DNA from: DASVTR01 sp036382855
GTDB taxonomy: Bacteria; Acidobacteriota; Blastocatellia; Pyrinomonadales; Pyrinomonadaceae
Length of the DNA: 64,000 nt
Direction of reading: 5' to 3'
Assembly: GCA_036382855.1 (NCBI GenBank)
Contig: DASVPO010000017.1
Span: 1-64,000, forward strand
A program made the position numbers and the translations under genes. Positions 20,601 through 28,239 of the stretch are shown here, piece after piece; within the stretch, counting starts at the first letter, position 1; each line of letters begins with the position of its first letter. Below the pieces are notes generated by a model, which was given only the letters and a program-made list of their open reading frames with translations, made no database searches and was not told the origin of the DNA.

Positions 20601-21218
20601 CTGTGGAGGCTGCGGCTGTGGCTGTGGCGGAGGAGCAGCGGGGCGCATGGGCTGCTGGTGCGGAGGCGGCGCGACATGCTGCGGCGGTGTTGGCGGTTGC
20701 ATTTGCGGCGGCGGCTGTTGGGGCGCGCCCTGTGGTGCGACTGGCCGCTGTTGAAATTGCTGCGGCATGGGTTGAACGTGCGGCGGCGCGGCGGGCGGAG
20801 GCTGCGGAGGCGCGGCGGGGCGTCTCTCTTCCGTCACTTCCGACTTGCCGCCGAGGTCGCGATGCGTTTCCAGTTCGGCGAAGTTGGCGGGCTTGGGCTG
20901 CTCCATCTCTATGCGCGCGACGAGCATGACGGGGCCGCCCGCGCCGAATTGCACGCGTGCGCCGGGCTGCACCTCTGATGGCTGCATGATGCGTTGACCG
21001 TTGATGTAAGTGCCGTAGCTGGAGTTGGTGTCAACGAGCAGGCAGCGTCCATCTTTGGCACGAAACTCGGCGTGGCGGCGTGAGACCATAGGCCACTCCG
21101 ATTGGTCGAACACGAGATGACACTCCGCAGGGTCGCGCCCGACTTTCATCACCATCTGCTCAAACGAGCGTTCGGGTTTCTGCTGCCCATTGCGCTCTTC
21201 AATTAAAACGATTTTCAT
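17601..21218 (-). CDS. ABC transporter fusion with three FHA domains (ABCG-type half-transporter)
   Basis: The ATG at 21218 has AGGGTGA just upstream; a GTG at 21227 is in frame. Numbering is from the GTG. FHA 1 spans about 5-105 (GR30, SRRH), FHA 2 about 272-370 (GR297, SRRH), FHA 3 about 443-525 (GR459, SNHH). A Pro/Gln-rich linker runs 136-265. The ATP-binding domain has Walker A GPSGAGKST (580-588), signature LSGGQ (682-686) and Walker B VIFLDEP (702-708). ABC2-type membrane helices lie about 885-1045 with a last helix at 1185-1202; a charged helical insert (1095-1165) precedes that helix. FHA domains bind phosphothreonine, so the kinase upstream in the same cluster is the obvious regulator. 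Cargo unknown. Confidence 0.93.
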   Translation of the reverse strand: MKIVLIEERNGQQKPERSFEQMVMKVGRDPAECHLVFDQSEWPMVSRRHAEFRAKDGRCLLVDTNSSYGTYINGQRIMQPSEVQPGARVQFGAGGPVMLVARIEMEQPKPANFAELETHRDLGGKSEVTEERRPAAPPQPPPAAPPHVQPMPQQFQQRPVAPQGAPQQPPPQMQPPTPPQHVAPPPHQQPMRPAAPPPQPQPQPPQQRPVAPPTPPQQYQPAPPPPQQPRQAAPPPTPPQRQQPPPPPPPQQQQPVRPPAPKGPAQPAFVEFVRGSTGKLERIQVSKDVVRLGREPEMEVAIDAAAAVVSRRHAEIRRGGDGQSVLHDLGSFNGTLLNDQRITQPTPLFDGDRIQLGMGGPILRFVDPSHPAPAGAQHAGQRSVVLSGAAPALGEMKPPSGPLSSTERPVMQTMVFKQGSGNLQQPTPGASTSGGAQPQLLMQLPLTGRAQVTIGRATDNDISLDGLQISNHHARLLNSNGQIAIEDRGSTNGVYVNGTRITGRRPLQNQDIVQIGPFVLQADPQRGVAVFDTRSKTRIDVIDITKEVPNRSGQGMIKLLDDVDLTILPNEFVGLLGPSGAGKSTLMDSLNGMRPATAGHVLINNLDLYQHLDSIKQSIGYVPQDDIIHRELTVYRTLYYVARLRLSRDISAQEIDQIVGEVMDVTGLSERRDVPVGQLSGGQRKRVSIAVELITKPSVIFLDEPTSGLDPATEEKIMKLFRQIAESGRTVILTTHAMENVKLFDKIVVMMRGKLVWYGDPMDALKHVKADSFKDLYDKLEAPIDAEIAKLPPLPPNAPKEQRQAYKLRKEQISEEVAENWKRKFQQTPEYQANIVKPLSGLKRDAPVVAPAKRRPTVTDALGQWLTLARRYMEVLSRDKFNLLILFGQAPIIAFLTYLVVASDAPRDFPYFMLALVAVWFGTSVSAREIIRERAVYNRERMVNLGLLPYVGSKLFVLSLIVGLQCLLLFGTLKLFHFTGMMKLPGNALAQLLVMILTGMVGIALGLFVSAIVKTSEMATSLVPLILIPQILFSGLVGVPQGISKAVGTIMPATWSFDQMKRLSGLDTVDEEGSDKNGPNQGRGLKEHTLDLNKQNIEETKRDIERYRQDAEDSSESFRKDMDKYQEDAQAAAMRGEAAPPKPEPPKLKEAPQPKAIIEEPDDLSSYVNFLHPWGHPLLNPGILVAMFFLLVGATIVALRGQDIA

Positions 21219-21237
21219 GTGAGTCACCCTGTAGAAG

Positions 21238-21300
21238 GTTTTGAGTTTTCAGTTTCGAGAAAAGGCCGTTTGCTTTTACTGGAAACTGAAAACTCAAAAC
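21238..21300. repeat. Period-7 inverted repeat (TTTTCAG family) between zinc-ribbon and FHA-ABC genes
   Basis: GTTTTGA-GTTTTCA-GTTTC at 21238-21256 is the exact complement of 21282-21300, a perfect 19-bp stem with a 25-base loop. It sits in the leftward operon two bases from the stop of the upstream gene. Confidence 0.9.
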
Positions 21301-21302
21301 TG

Positions 21303-22709
21303 TTATTTAAGTCTGAAGGATTCGAGAACCACCGGCAGTTCGCCTTTGACGCCGACATCATCAATGCCTCCCAGTTCTTCTGCGAGCGAACTGGTGAGAA
21401 TCGTCAACTGAAGACCGTTCTTCTGGCCTTCGACGCCCGGCGGCAGGAAGATGATGCGACCCCAGAAGGTGACATCGCCCTTCTCAGTATTTTTTGAGAG
21501 GCCCTTAAAGCGAAACTCGTAGGCACTTATCGAATTAACTTTGGTCGGGCCTTCGGAGACTTTTTCATAGCCCGGCAACTGCTTCTCAAAACTGGCGGAC
21601 TTGGCCTCGACCAGTGTCGGAAAGAGAGACTTGTCGGCGTCGTAAGTGCCGTTGCTTTCGTACCAGCCGACGGCGAGACGCTCCTGCGTGAAATCAGGCG
21701 GCAGCTTGCGCTCGACTCTGACGAAATACGTTCCGCCAGAAGCAACACTCGAATCGAGTTCCCAGGAGTTTGGGTAATAAAAAGAGAACGGGACGAAGCG
21801 CTCAGCTATTTTGCCGCTCAGATTTGAACGCGAGTTAACGAACTGTGTTGTGTCCGGCGGCGGCTCAAAGGGCGGGGGGGCAGCGTTCGTGTTGGCGTTG
21901 GCCGTAGTGTTTGCATTGCCGTTGGTGTTGGCGGTTACGTTCGAGTTGGCGTTGGCGTTCGTGCTGGCGGTGTTGGCGTTGGAGTTCGCATTGGCGTTAG
22001 CCGTCGCATTATCCTTTTTGTTGAGCACCAGAAAATAGTAGGCGGCTGCACCGGCTAAGAGCAGCAGGGCGACCGCGCCGAGAATCAAGGGCAGGCGGCT
22101 GCCTTTGCGCGCGGCGGCATCAGCAGCGGGCGCACGATGCTGTGCCTGCGCTTGCGTGTGTCCGGCCTGCGGCATGTGTGCTGCTGCCTGTCCAGCGGGC
22201 GACGCGGCAGGCTGCTGCGGTTGATACTGCTGCTGATATTGCTGCGGCGGCGGTTGTTGCTGATAACCGGGCGGCGGCTGCGGTTGCTGGTATGAGGGCG
22301 GCTGTTGTTGCCGCTGGTAATCGGGCGGCGGCTGGTAGTCGCGCGGCTGCGAGGGGGGAGCAGGAGGCGGCGGCGATGGCGGCTGCGGCGATGGCAGGTC
22401 GGCCGGTTGAAACGAAGCGGCGATGGTACGATTGTTGGCCGGGCCTGTATCGCTGCGACGGATTTCGCCGGTCTGCGGCGGCGGGAAAGAGGCCATCGTT
22501 TTGTTAAGGTCCGGGGATGGCGGCTGGCTCGCTTGAGCGGGCGGGCGTTCAGGCGGCAGGTTTAAGTCGGCCTGATTGGTTATCACCGTCGGGCCGAGAT
22601 CGTAGTTAGAACCCGCGTCGGCCACAGTCTCCAGCCGTCCGCCGTCAACCGTGCAGAACTTCTGATTGTCGTCCGGGTACGTGCGATTGCATTTCGGGCA
22701 GCGCTTCAT
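21303..22709 (-). CDS. Zinc-ribbon, Pro/Gln-rich, membrane-spanning protein
   Basis: This 468-residue protein starts MKRCPKCNRTYPDDNQKFC, a CxxC...C ribbon very like the N-terminus of the kinase at 24196-27237. A long Pro/Gln-rich disordered stretch (about 50-200) follows, then a transmembrane helix (LILGAVALLLLAGAAAYYFLVL) and an Asn/Ala/Thr tandem linker (about 235-280). The C-terminal domain of about 180 residues (FYYPNSWELDSSVASG ... VVLESFRLK) resembles PsbP/DUF1795-like folds. The first half is cytoplasmic and the last domain extracytoplasmic. It lies within the kinase/FHA cluster and may be an adaptor, which is inference. Confidence 0.8.
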   Translation of the reverse strand: MKRCPKCNRTYPDDNQKFCTVDGGRLETVADAGSNYDLGPTVITNQADLNLPPERPPAQASQPPSPDLNKTMASFPPPQTGEIRRSDTGPANNRTIAASFQPADLPSPQPPSPPPPAPPSQPRDYQPPPDYQRQQQPPSYQQPQPPPGYQQQPPPQQYQQQYQPQQPAASPAGQAAAHMPQAGHTQAQAQHRAPAADAAARKGSRLPLILGAVALLLLAGAAAYYFLVLNKKDNATANANANSNANTASTNANANSNVTANTNGNANTTANANTNAAPPPFEPPPDTTQFVNSRSNLSGKIAERFVPFSFYYPNSWELDSSVASGGTYFVRVERKLPPDFTQERLAVGWYESNGTYDADKSLFPTLVEAKSASFEKQLPGYEKVSEGPTKVNSISAYEFRFKGLSKNTEKGDVTFWGRIIFLPPGVEGQKNGLQLTILTSSLAEELGGIDDVGVKGELPVVLESFRLK

Positions 22710-22733
22710 TAATTAAGCTCCACTAAAAGGAAG

Positions 22734-22812
22734 GATGAAGTAGGAATGCGGAACGATGAACCGTTAAGAGCTTGTCTGTTATTCCGCGTTCATCGTTCCT
22801 ACTTCATCGTTT
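22734..22812. repeat. Period-7 inverted repeat (ACGATGA family) between TPR and zinc-ribbon genes
   Basis: The left arm reads GGATGAA-GTAGGAA-TGCGGAA-CGATGAA in register. 22734-22745 pairs exactly with 22797-22808, and 22751-22761 with 22788-22798, giving alternative foldings. It lies in the spacer of the leftward cluster. Confidence 0.85.
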
Positions 22813-22817
22813 CCTGT

Positions 22818-24116
22818 TCATCCCTGCTTTGCGTTGGCAAGTTTGGTTTGCAGTTCGGCGTTGGTCGGGTCGAGTTGCAGGGCACGCTGGTAGGCGCGCA
22901 CTGCGTCGGCGCGGCGTCCGGCTTTCATGTATTCGTCGCCGATGCCGCCGAAGCCGAAAGCGCCCGCCAAGCCTTTGCGTTCTCCGGCCGTTGCGACATC
23001 TACGGCGCGATTATAAATCTTCTCCGCGTCTTCAAGGCGATTGGTGCGCAGGTAGGCCGAGCCGAGAACGGAGTAGGGCGCGAAGCTGCGCGGGCTGGCT
23101 TCAATCGCACTCTTCAAGAGCGGTTCGGCATCATCAAAACGCTTCTGCACGGTGCGCAGGCGTCCCATCAAAAAGAGCGCGCCGGGATTGCGCCCGTCAA
23201 GGCTGAGAGCACGACTCAAGACCGGCTCGGATTCATTCCAGCGCTGCTCGGACTGCAACGCTGCGGCGATGAGCACGAGCGTCGGCGCGTCCTGCGCAAG
23301 CTCTATGGCCTTGCGATAGTAAGGCTCGGCTTCGCTGGCGCGGTTGTTCTTCCTCAGTAGTCGCGCCAAGTGAACGTAGGCGACTGCAAACTGCGGGTCA
23401 AGCTCTACGGCACGACGGTAAGCGCCCTCCGTCTCAGCGGCCGTCAGCCCGCGCTCTTCGAGCGCGACGCCGAGACGGTCGTGTGCGATGGCGCTCGTCG
23501 GCTGCAAGACGATGGCGCGGCGCGCAGCCGCTTCCGCTGCCGTCAGCCTCTGTGCGCCGCCCGCGCCGCCTGCGCGCGGCTGCACGAGCACGTAGCTGAG
23601 AGCGATTTGCAAATCTGCGTTCTGCTGGTTGGAGGCGATTGATTGACGGTAAGCTTTTTCGGCCTCTTCCCAACGCTGCTGGTCTGTGTAGACGTTGCCG
23701 AGACCGTAGGAGGCACGCCATTCACGCATGTTGAGTTGCAGCGCCGTCTGGTAAAACTGCTCTGCTTCGGCATACTTGCGCGCGTCGCGTGCTTCGTTGC
23801 CCTCGTCGAGTGCGTCTTCGATGCGTTCCATCATCTCCGGCGTCGGCGGTGCGGTGCGGCCAGTGCCTCCCAGATTGGAAGTCCTGTTGCCTCCTCCTGT
23901 GCCGCCGGTTCTGGGCGTCGTGGGCCTCGGTGTAGTTGGCCGCGTGCCCGTCGCGCGCCGGCGGCTGGTCGTTTCAGGATTCTTCGGCCGGAAGATACCT
24001 GATCCGCCGCCGAGGTCGTCCTGCGCCTGCGCGGCGCTCATCGCGCCAAAGACGACGAACACGAGCAGGAGCGCGATTGACCGCAGAGATGTCCGCGATA
24101 AGTGGGGGGTGTTCAT
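22818..24116 (-). CDS. Secreted TPR protein
   Basis: The start is ATG 24116 (MNTPHLSRTSLRSIALLL); the frame opens at 24146. It has a signal peptide ending near AQAQDD, a Pro/Thr/Arg/Gly-rich linker (about 40-85), then eight to nine TPR units to the C-terminus. Example units are AEQFYQTALQLNMREWRASY, AEKAYRQSIA and AVRAYQRALQLDPTNAEL. TPR arrays are protein-binding scaffolds. It lies directly downstream of the kinase gene (79 bases) and upstream of the zinc-ribbon gene, so it is probably a periplasmic partner of those membrane proteins. The partner is not known. Confidence 0.85.
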   Translation of the reverse strand: MNTPHLSRTSLRSIALLLVFVVFGAMSAAQAQDDLGGGSGIFRPKNPETTSRRRATGTRPTTPRPTTPRTGGTGGGNRTSNLGGTGRTAPPTPEMMERIEDALDEGNEARDARKYAEAEQFYQTALQLNMREWRASYGLGNVYTDQQRWEEAEKAYRQSIASNQQNADLQIALSYVLVQPRAGGAGGAQRLTAAEAAARRAIVLQPTSAIAHDRLGVALEERGLTAAETEGAYRRAVELDPQFAVAYVHLARLLRKNNRASEAEPYYRKAIELAQDAPTLVLIAAALQSEQRWNESEPVLSRALSLDGRNPGALFLMGRLRTVQKRFDDAEPLLKSAIEASPRSFAPYSVLGSAYLRTNRLEDAEKIYNRAVDVATAGERKGLAGAFGFGGIGDEYMKAGRRADAVRAYQRALQLDPTNAELQTKLANAKQG

Positions 24117-24195
24117 AACTCTTCCTTTCACGAAACGCAAAATCATTGTCTTAAAAACAGGTAGTGCTAGAGGTTTACGGATGCGCCCTCAATTT

Positions 24196-27100
24196 TCAGG
24201 AGCCGGGGCGCACGAGGCGAAAGCCGAGAGTTGGATGTGTTGTTGACGGCTTTTGCCAGTTGCGGACGGTGGCGGTGGCTGGCGTCTCGCGCATCTTGGT
24301 GGCGTAAGAGCCGCCGCGATAGACCATCATCTCGCGCTCTTCGGGCGGAACTGCTCCGCGGCTACCCGGATAGAGAGCGGCCTTTGAAGAGGTCCACTCC
24401 CAGACGTTGCCGATTAAATCAACGACGCCCCAGCGATTTTTACCGTTTGGCAAAGAGCCGACGGGTTTTGGTGAAGCCTCGTCAATGATGGCCCGTCCCT
24501 GCTCCCATGCATTTCCCCACGGATACAGTTCATTACGGTCGCCGTTTCTGGCTGCAAACTCCCACTCTTCTTCAGTCGGCAAACGGTACGTCACCTTATC
24601 ACGCTTTGAACGCCATTCCGCAAACGCCACCGCGTCCTCATAAGAAACGTTTGTCACGGGCCACTGTTCCTGCCCCGCGAGCGGCTTATTGTTGGACCAG
24701 TGGCTCGGAGCCTTGTGCCCTGTCTCGCGTACAAACACTTCATACTCGGCGTTCGTCACTTCCGTTCGATCCATCGAGAAGGCCGCAACGGTCGCGCCAT
24801 GCGTAGGGGCTTCGAGGATGGACGCGCCGTTGCGTCCCATCAGAAAACTGCCGCCTGCAATCGCAACGAGGTCGGGCTTGATGACATCCTTCTGCTGCTC
24901 TCCTGTGCCCGGCCCGCCCGGATTCTGGTTGACGTTGGAGGTCGCGGGCTTGTTCAGGAACAGAAAATAGACGCCGATTCCGCCGCCGATAAGAAGAACA
25001 GCCAGCACGCCCAGAATCAACGGCAGCAGCTTCTTCGGAGCAGGAGCGACGACGCTCGTGCCCGGCATGGAAGACTGAAAAGGTTGCTGCTGTGTTTGTA
25101 CGCCTGCGGGCTGCTGGCCCTGCTGCCAGTTGGTTTGCTGGCCCGTGCCGGGCATGCTGTGGCCTGCGTCCAAGATCCCTGTCGCTACACCTTGCCGCTG
25201 TTGCTGCGTAGCCTCTATGTCGGAAGCGACGAGGGGACGCGTCTCGTATCTGGCGGCAACAGTTCGCTCTTCCAGTTCCTCCTGTTCGCGCGCCGCACGC
25301 TCGGCAGCAGCCTTGCGCTCGGCTTCCTTACGTTCGGATTCCCTGCGCTGCGCTTCCTCGCGCTCTCGCTGTTCCTGTTTCCGTCGCTCGGCCTCTGCGG
25401 CGGCCTTGCGTTGCGCCTCAAGCGCAGCAGTCTTGCGCCGCGCCTCCTCTTCGTCGCGCTGACGCTGCTGCTCTTCGGCTAAACGCCGCGCTTCCTCTTC
25501 AGCACGAGCACGCGCCTGCGCTTCCGCACGCTGGCGCGCAGCCTCAGCCTCCGCTTCAGCCTTTCGCCTCGTCTCTGCTTCGGCCGCTTCAGCTCTGGCC
25601 CGCTCTTCCTCTTCTTCAGCTTTAAGGCGCGCTTCTTCCGCGGCCTTCAGGCGGGCAGTTTCTTCAGTCTTGCGCCGCTCTTCCTCTACGGCCAGCCTGC
25701 GCTCTTCTTCGAGGCGACGACGCTCTTCCGCTTCGCGCTGGCGTGCGGCGGCCTGCGCCTGCAAGCGTGCCTGCTCTTCGCGTTCCAACTCCTCGCGCGC
25801 GATGCGGTCGCGCTCTTCACGCTCGCGTTGTTCCTGTTCTTCGACCTCCAGTTCGCTCAGTTGCGCGCCGAAGGAGATAACGCTCGGCTGTAGCGGCGCT
25901 CCGTTGATTGTGCCGGAACTGATAGTGCCCGCGAGCGGGTCTCCGAGCGGAGGCTGGCTCACATGCATCAGGCTTTGCAGTTGCGCATTAACGCGACATT
26001 CGCCGCCGCTACATTCAATCTGCTGCTCCCACTCCGCGTAGCCGTCGTGCAGGATACGCACGGAATGAAGGCCCGGCATCATGTCGGGCACGACGAGTTC
26101 GCCTGTCTGGTCTGAAGCGCCGACGGAGACGTTGTTAACGAAGACGCGCGCGTGCGGCGGATTGGTCTGCACGCGCAGCAGCGTCATCTCGCGCGATTGC
26201 TGGAGTGGACCTGACGAACGCACAAACGGCGGAGGCTGCGAGCCCGTTTGCGGTTGCGCGCCCGTTGGCCCAAGCGTTGTGCTCTTTAATCCTGCTGTCA
26301 CGACCGCGACCGCCTCGCGCAGTTCGTTGATAAAGGCTTCGACCGAAGCCGGACGACTCTCTGCCTCCTTCTCAAGCGCGTGGCGAACGACCGCCTCAAT
26401 CTGCGGCGGAACGGAGACACCCATCGAAGCGAAGCTCGGCGGCGGCTGCGTCAGATGCTTCTTCATAATGGAGGGAATGCCCGTGCCTCTGAAGGGCACA
26501 TCGCCGCCGAGCATCTGGAAGAGGATGACGCCGAGGCTGTAAATATCCGCACGCGCGTCCGGCTCTTCGTCGCCCCATTGTTCAGGGGCCATGTAGAAGG
26601 GCGAACCCATCAGTCCGCTCGTCTTCGCCTGCACGAAAGAGCCCAGAAGCTCGCCCGACTTGATTTTCGCCAGCCCGAAATCCAGCACCTTCAGGCCCTC
26701 CGCAACCGGCTGGCCCTCCTGCATCATAATGTTCAAGGGCTTCAGGTCGCGGTGGACGATGCCCTGCCTGTGTGCCGCGCCGACGCCAGCGCCGACCGCC
26801 GCCATGATTTCCAGCGCACGACCCGGCGGCAAAGCGCCCTCCTGCGCCAGCAACTCGTGCAGCGAACTCCCTTTGACAAACTCCATGACGAGAAACGGCA
26901 TCGTGCCACGCGCCACGCCGAAATCCGTCACGGCGATAATATTTTGATGACGAATGGCTGCGGCCGCCAGCGCTTCCTGACGGAAACGCGTGACCAGCAT
27001 CGGGTCGTTGCCGACCAGATCCGGCAGGATAACTTTGATGGCGTGTGCGGTCTTGAGAAAGATGTGGCGCGCTTGAAAGACGACGCCCATGCCGCCGTGG

Positions 27101-27237
27101 CCGAGGCGTCGTTCTAATTGATAGCGCCCGTCAAGGATGGGTTCGCCTGCAATGGAGAGCGTCGTCGCGTCGCCGTCATCCGGGCAATGGTTGACGTGAT
27201 CAGGGAAACAGCGGCGACAGGCTGGACATTCTTTCAT
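24196..27237 (-). CDS. Ser/Thr protein kinase with zinc ribbon, PEGA, long coiled coil and FGE-like domain
   Basis: This 1013-residue receptor-like kinase has, in order: zinc ribbon CPAC...C (3-20); PknB-type kinase (about 38-310) with Gly loop GHGGMG, Lys68, HRDLKPLN (Asp164) and DFG (Asp186); PEGA-like domain (about 352-420); a Glu/Arg/Ala coiled coil of about 200 residues (465-665); a transmembrane helix (738-760); and a formylglycine-generating-enzyme/sulfatase-modifying domain (790-1013; GGSFLMG, LPTEEEWEFAAR, GNVWEW, RGGSY, LGFRLV). I see no Cys in the FGE-like domain, so it is probably a binding rather than a catalytic module. It heads a four-gene cluster ending in the FHA-ABC transporter. 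Confidence 0.93.
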   Translation of the reverse strand: MKECPACRRCFPDHVNHCPDDGDATTLSIAGEPILDGRYQLERRLGHGGMGVVFQARHIFLKTAHAIKVILPDLVGNDPMLVTRFRQEALAAAAIRHQNIIAVTDFGVARGTMPFLVMEFVKGSSLHELLAQEGALPPGRALEIMAAVGAGVGAAHRQGIVHRDLKPLNIMMQEGQPVAEGLKVLDFGLAKIKSGELLGSFVQAKTSGLMGSPFYMAPEQWGDEEPDARADIYSLGVILFQMLGGDVPFRGTGIPSIMKKHLTQPPPSFASMGVSVPPQIEAVVRHALEKEAESRPASVEAFINELREAVAVVTAGLKSTTLGPTGAQPQTGSQPPPFVRSSGPLQQSREMTLLRVQTNPPHARVFVNNVSVGASDQTGELVVPDMMPGLHSVRILHDGYAEWEQQIECSGGECRVNAQLQSLMHVSQPPLGDPLAGTISSGTINGAPLQPSVISFGAQLSELEVEEQEQREREERDRIAREELEREEQARLQAQAAARQREAEERRRLEEERRLAVEEERRKTEETARLKAAEEARLKAEEEEERARAEAAEAETRRKAEAEAEAARQRAEAQARARAEEEARRLAEEQQRQRDEEEARRKTAALEAQRKAAAEAERRKQEQREREEAQRRESERKEAERKAAAERAAREQEELEERTVAARYETRPLVASDIEATQQQRQGVATGILDAGHSMPGTGQQTNWQQGQQPAGVQTQQQPFQSSMPGTSVVAPAPKKLLPLILGVLAVLLIGGGIGVYFLFLNKPATSNVNQNPGGPGTGEQQKDVIKPDLVAIAGGSFLMGRNGASILEAPTHGATVAAFSMDRTEVTNAEYEVFVRETGHKAPSHWSNNKPLAGQEQWPVTNVSYEDAVAFAEWRSKRDKVTYRLPTEEEWEFAARNGDRNELYPWGNAWEQGRAIIDEASPKPVGSLPNGKNRWGVVDLIGNVWEWTSSKAALYPGSRGAVPPEEREMMVYRGGSYATKMRETPATATVRNWQKPSTTHPTLGFRLVRPGS

Positions 27238-27777
27238 TCGTCGGCTCGATCCACGGGCAGCCAGCCCTCAGACCTCAATTTGCAGGCAGCACACTCGGGT
27301 CGGGTAGCAGCTTCGTGCTCATTTGATGGCGAAAAATTTTGCTCGCCGCACTCTCCGGCCGGCAGCATCTAACGCGGCGCGCCGGGCGTTGCGGCCTGAG
27401 AACTGAAACTGTGCCGAGCGGCGTATAAGGAATTAGCATGACCGCGCCTTCTGATTTTAACGACTCGTCGAACTTCAAGCAAGCGGCAAGCGATTATTTA
27501 TCAACCAATCGCACGCGCCTCCCGTTTCGAGGCGTCTCTCTTTTTCGTGCGCCCAACCCACACGCCTCTTTCGCCGCCGCATTTAAGGAGACGGACGCGG
27601 CCGCGCCCCTTTGCTCAGCCAGCCTTCCCAAGCTTCAACTTTCCGGCAGCTTTAGCCAGCCGCTTTTTTAAGATACTAGCTCGCGCGCACAGCCCCGGCG
27701 GCGCGCGACACTCGACTTCCGCCGCACGCGGCCGGGGCTCCCGTTTTAATTTACGGCCCGCTTTTCCAGCCCTCTTC
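27238..27777. other. 540-base gene-poor stretch
   Basis: This is the spacer upstream of the kinase cluster. A 77-codon rightward frame (27438-27671) with AAGGA before its ATG has no recognisable features and is probably chance. A GC-rich hairpin, AGCCCCGGC at 27691 pairing with GCCGGGGCT ending at 27739, is followed by CCCGTTTTAATTT and could terminate such a transcript. No RNA gene was recognised. Confidence 0.4.
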
Positions 27778-28107
27778 TTAATCCACGTTGCGCCTATCGG
27801 AACGCCCGCGCATCGCTATAAACGCGATAGCCAGCAAGGCGACGAGGCCGAGGACGACTATCCAGATCCACGTATTTGAGCCGGCGTTGTCGCTCGTCTG
27901 TGTGGTCGTGGTCTGAGTGGGACGGGTGGTTTGCGTGGTTTGCGTGGTGGTCGTAGTAGTAGTCGAGGAAGTATTGCCGGATGACTGCGGCGGCGTGCTC
28001 GCAGTATTGGAGTTGTTCTGCGCCAGCGCTGGCAGGCTCATGCAGGCCAGACTCAGGATGAGCAGGCACGCTCTCAAGCTCTTAAACAATCGGCAGGATT
28101 TCATCAT
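27778..28107 (-). CDS. Small secreted/membrane protein with Thr-rich spacer
   Basis: This 109-residue product has a signal peptide (ACLLILSLACMSLPALAQ), a Ser/Thr/Asn/Gln low-complexity middle (about 30-75, runs of Thr) and a C-terminal transmembrane helix (WIWIVVLGLVALLAIAFIAM) with a basic cytoplasmic tail. The layout is the same as short WGxxGW-type or surface-anchored proteins, but no motif identifies it. ATG codons at residues 1 and 2 are both possible. Function unknown. Confidence 0.65.
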   Translation of the reverse strand: MMKSCRLFKSLRACLLILSLACMSLPALAQNNSNTASTPPQSSGNTSSTTTTTTTQTTQTTRPTQTTTTQTSDNAGSNTWIWIVVLGLVALLAIAFIAMRGRSDRRNVD

Positions 28108-28239
28108 CTGACTTCTCCTTTACAGTTAGCCCAGCGGTTTTTCAACGGAAACGTAATGGCCCATGCGTGAACAGTGAAGCAGGATGCTTTTATGCCAAAT
28201 CAGATGGCGAGTCAATGATTATCTAAAACATGGCTCGCA

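Noticed and set aside
27438..27671. 77-codon rightward frame with AAGGA before its ATG
   Set aside because: Composition is not protein-like and no family or neighbour supports it; kept only as a note in the spacer entry.
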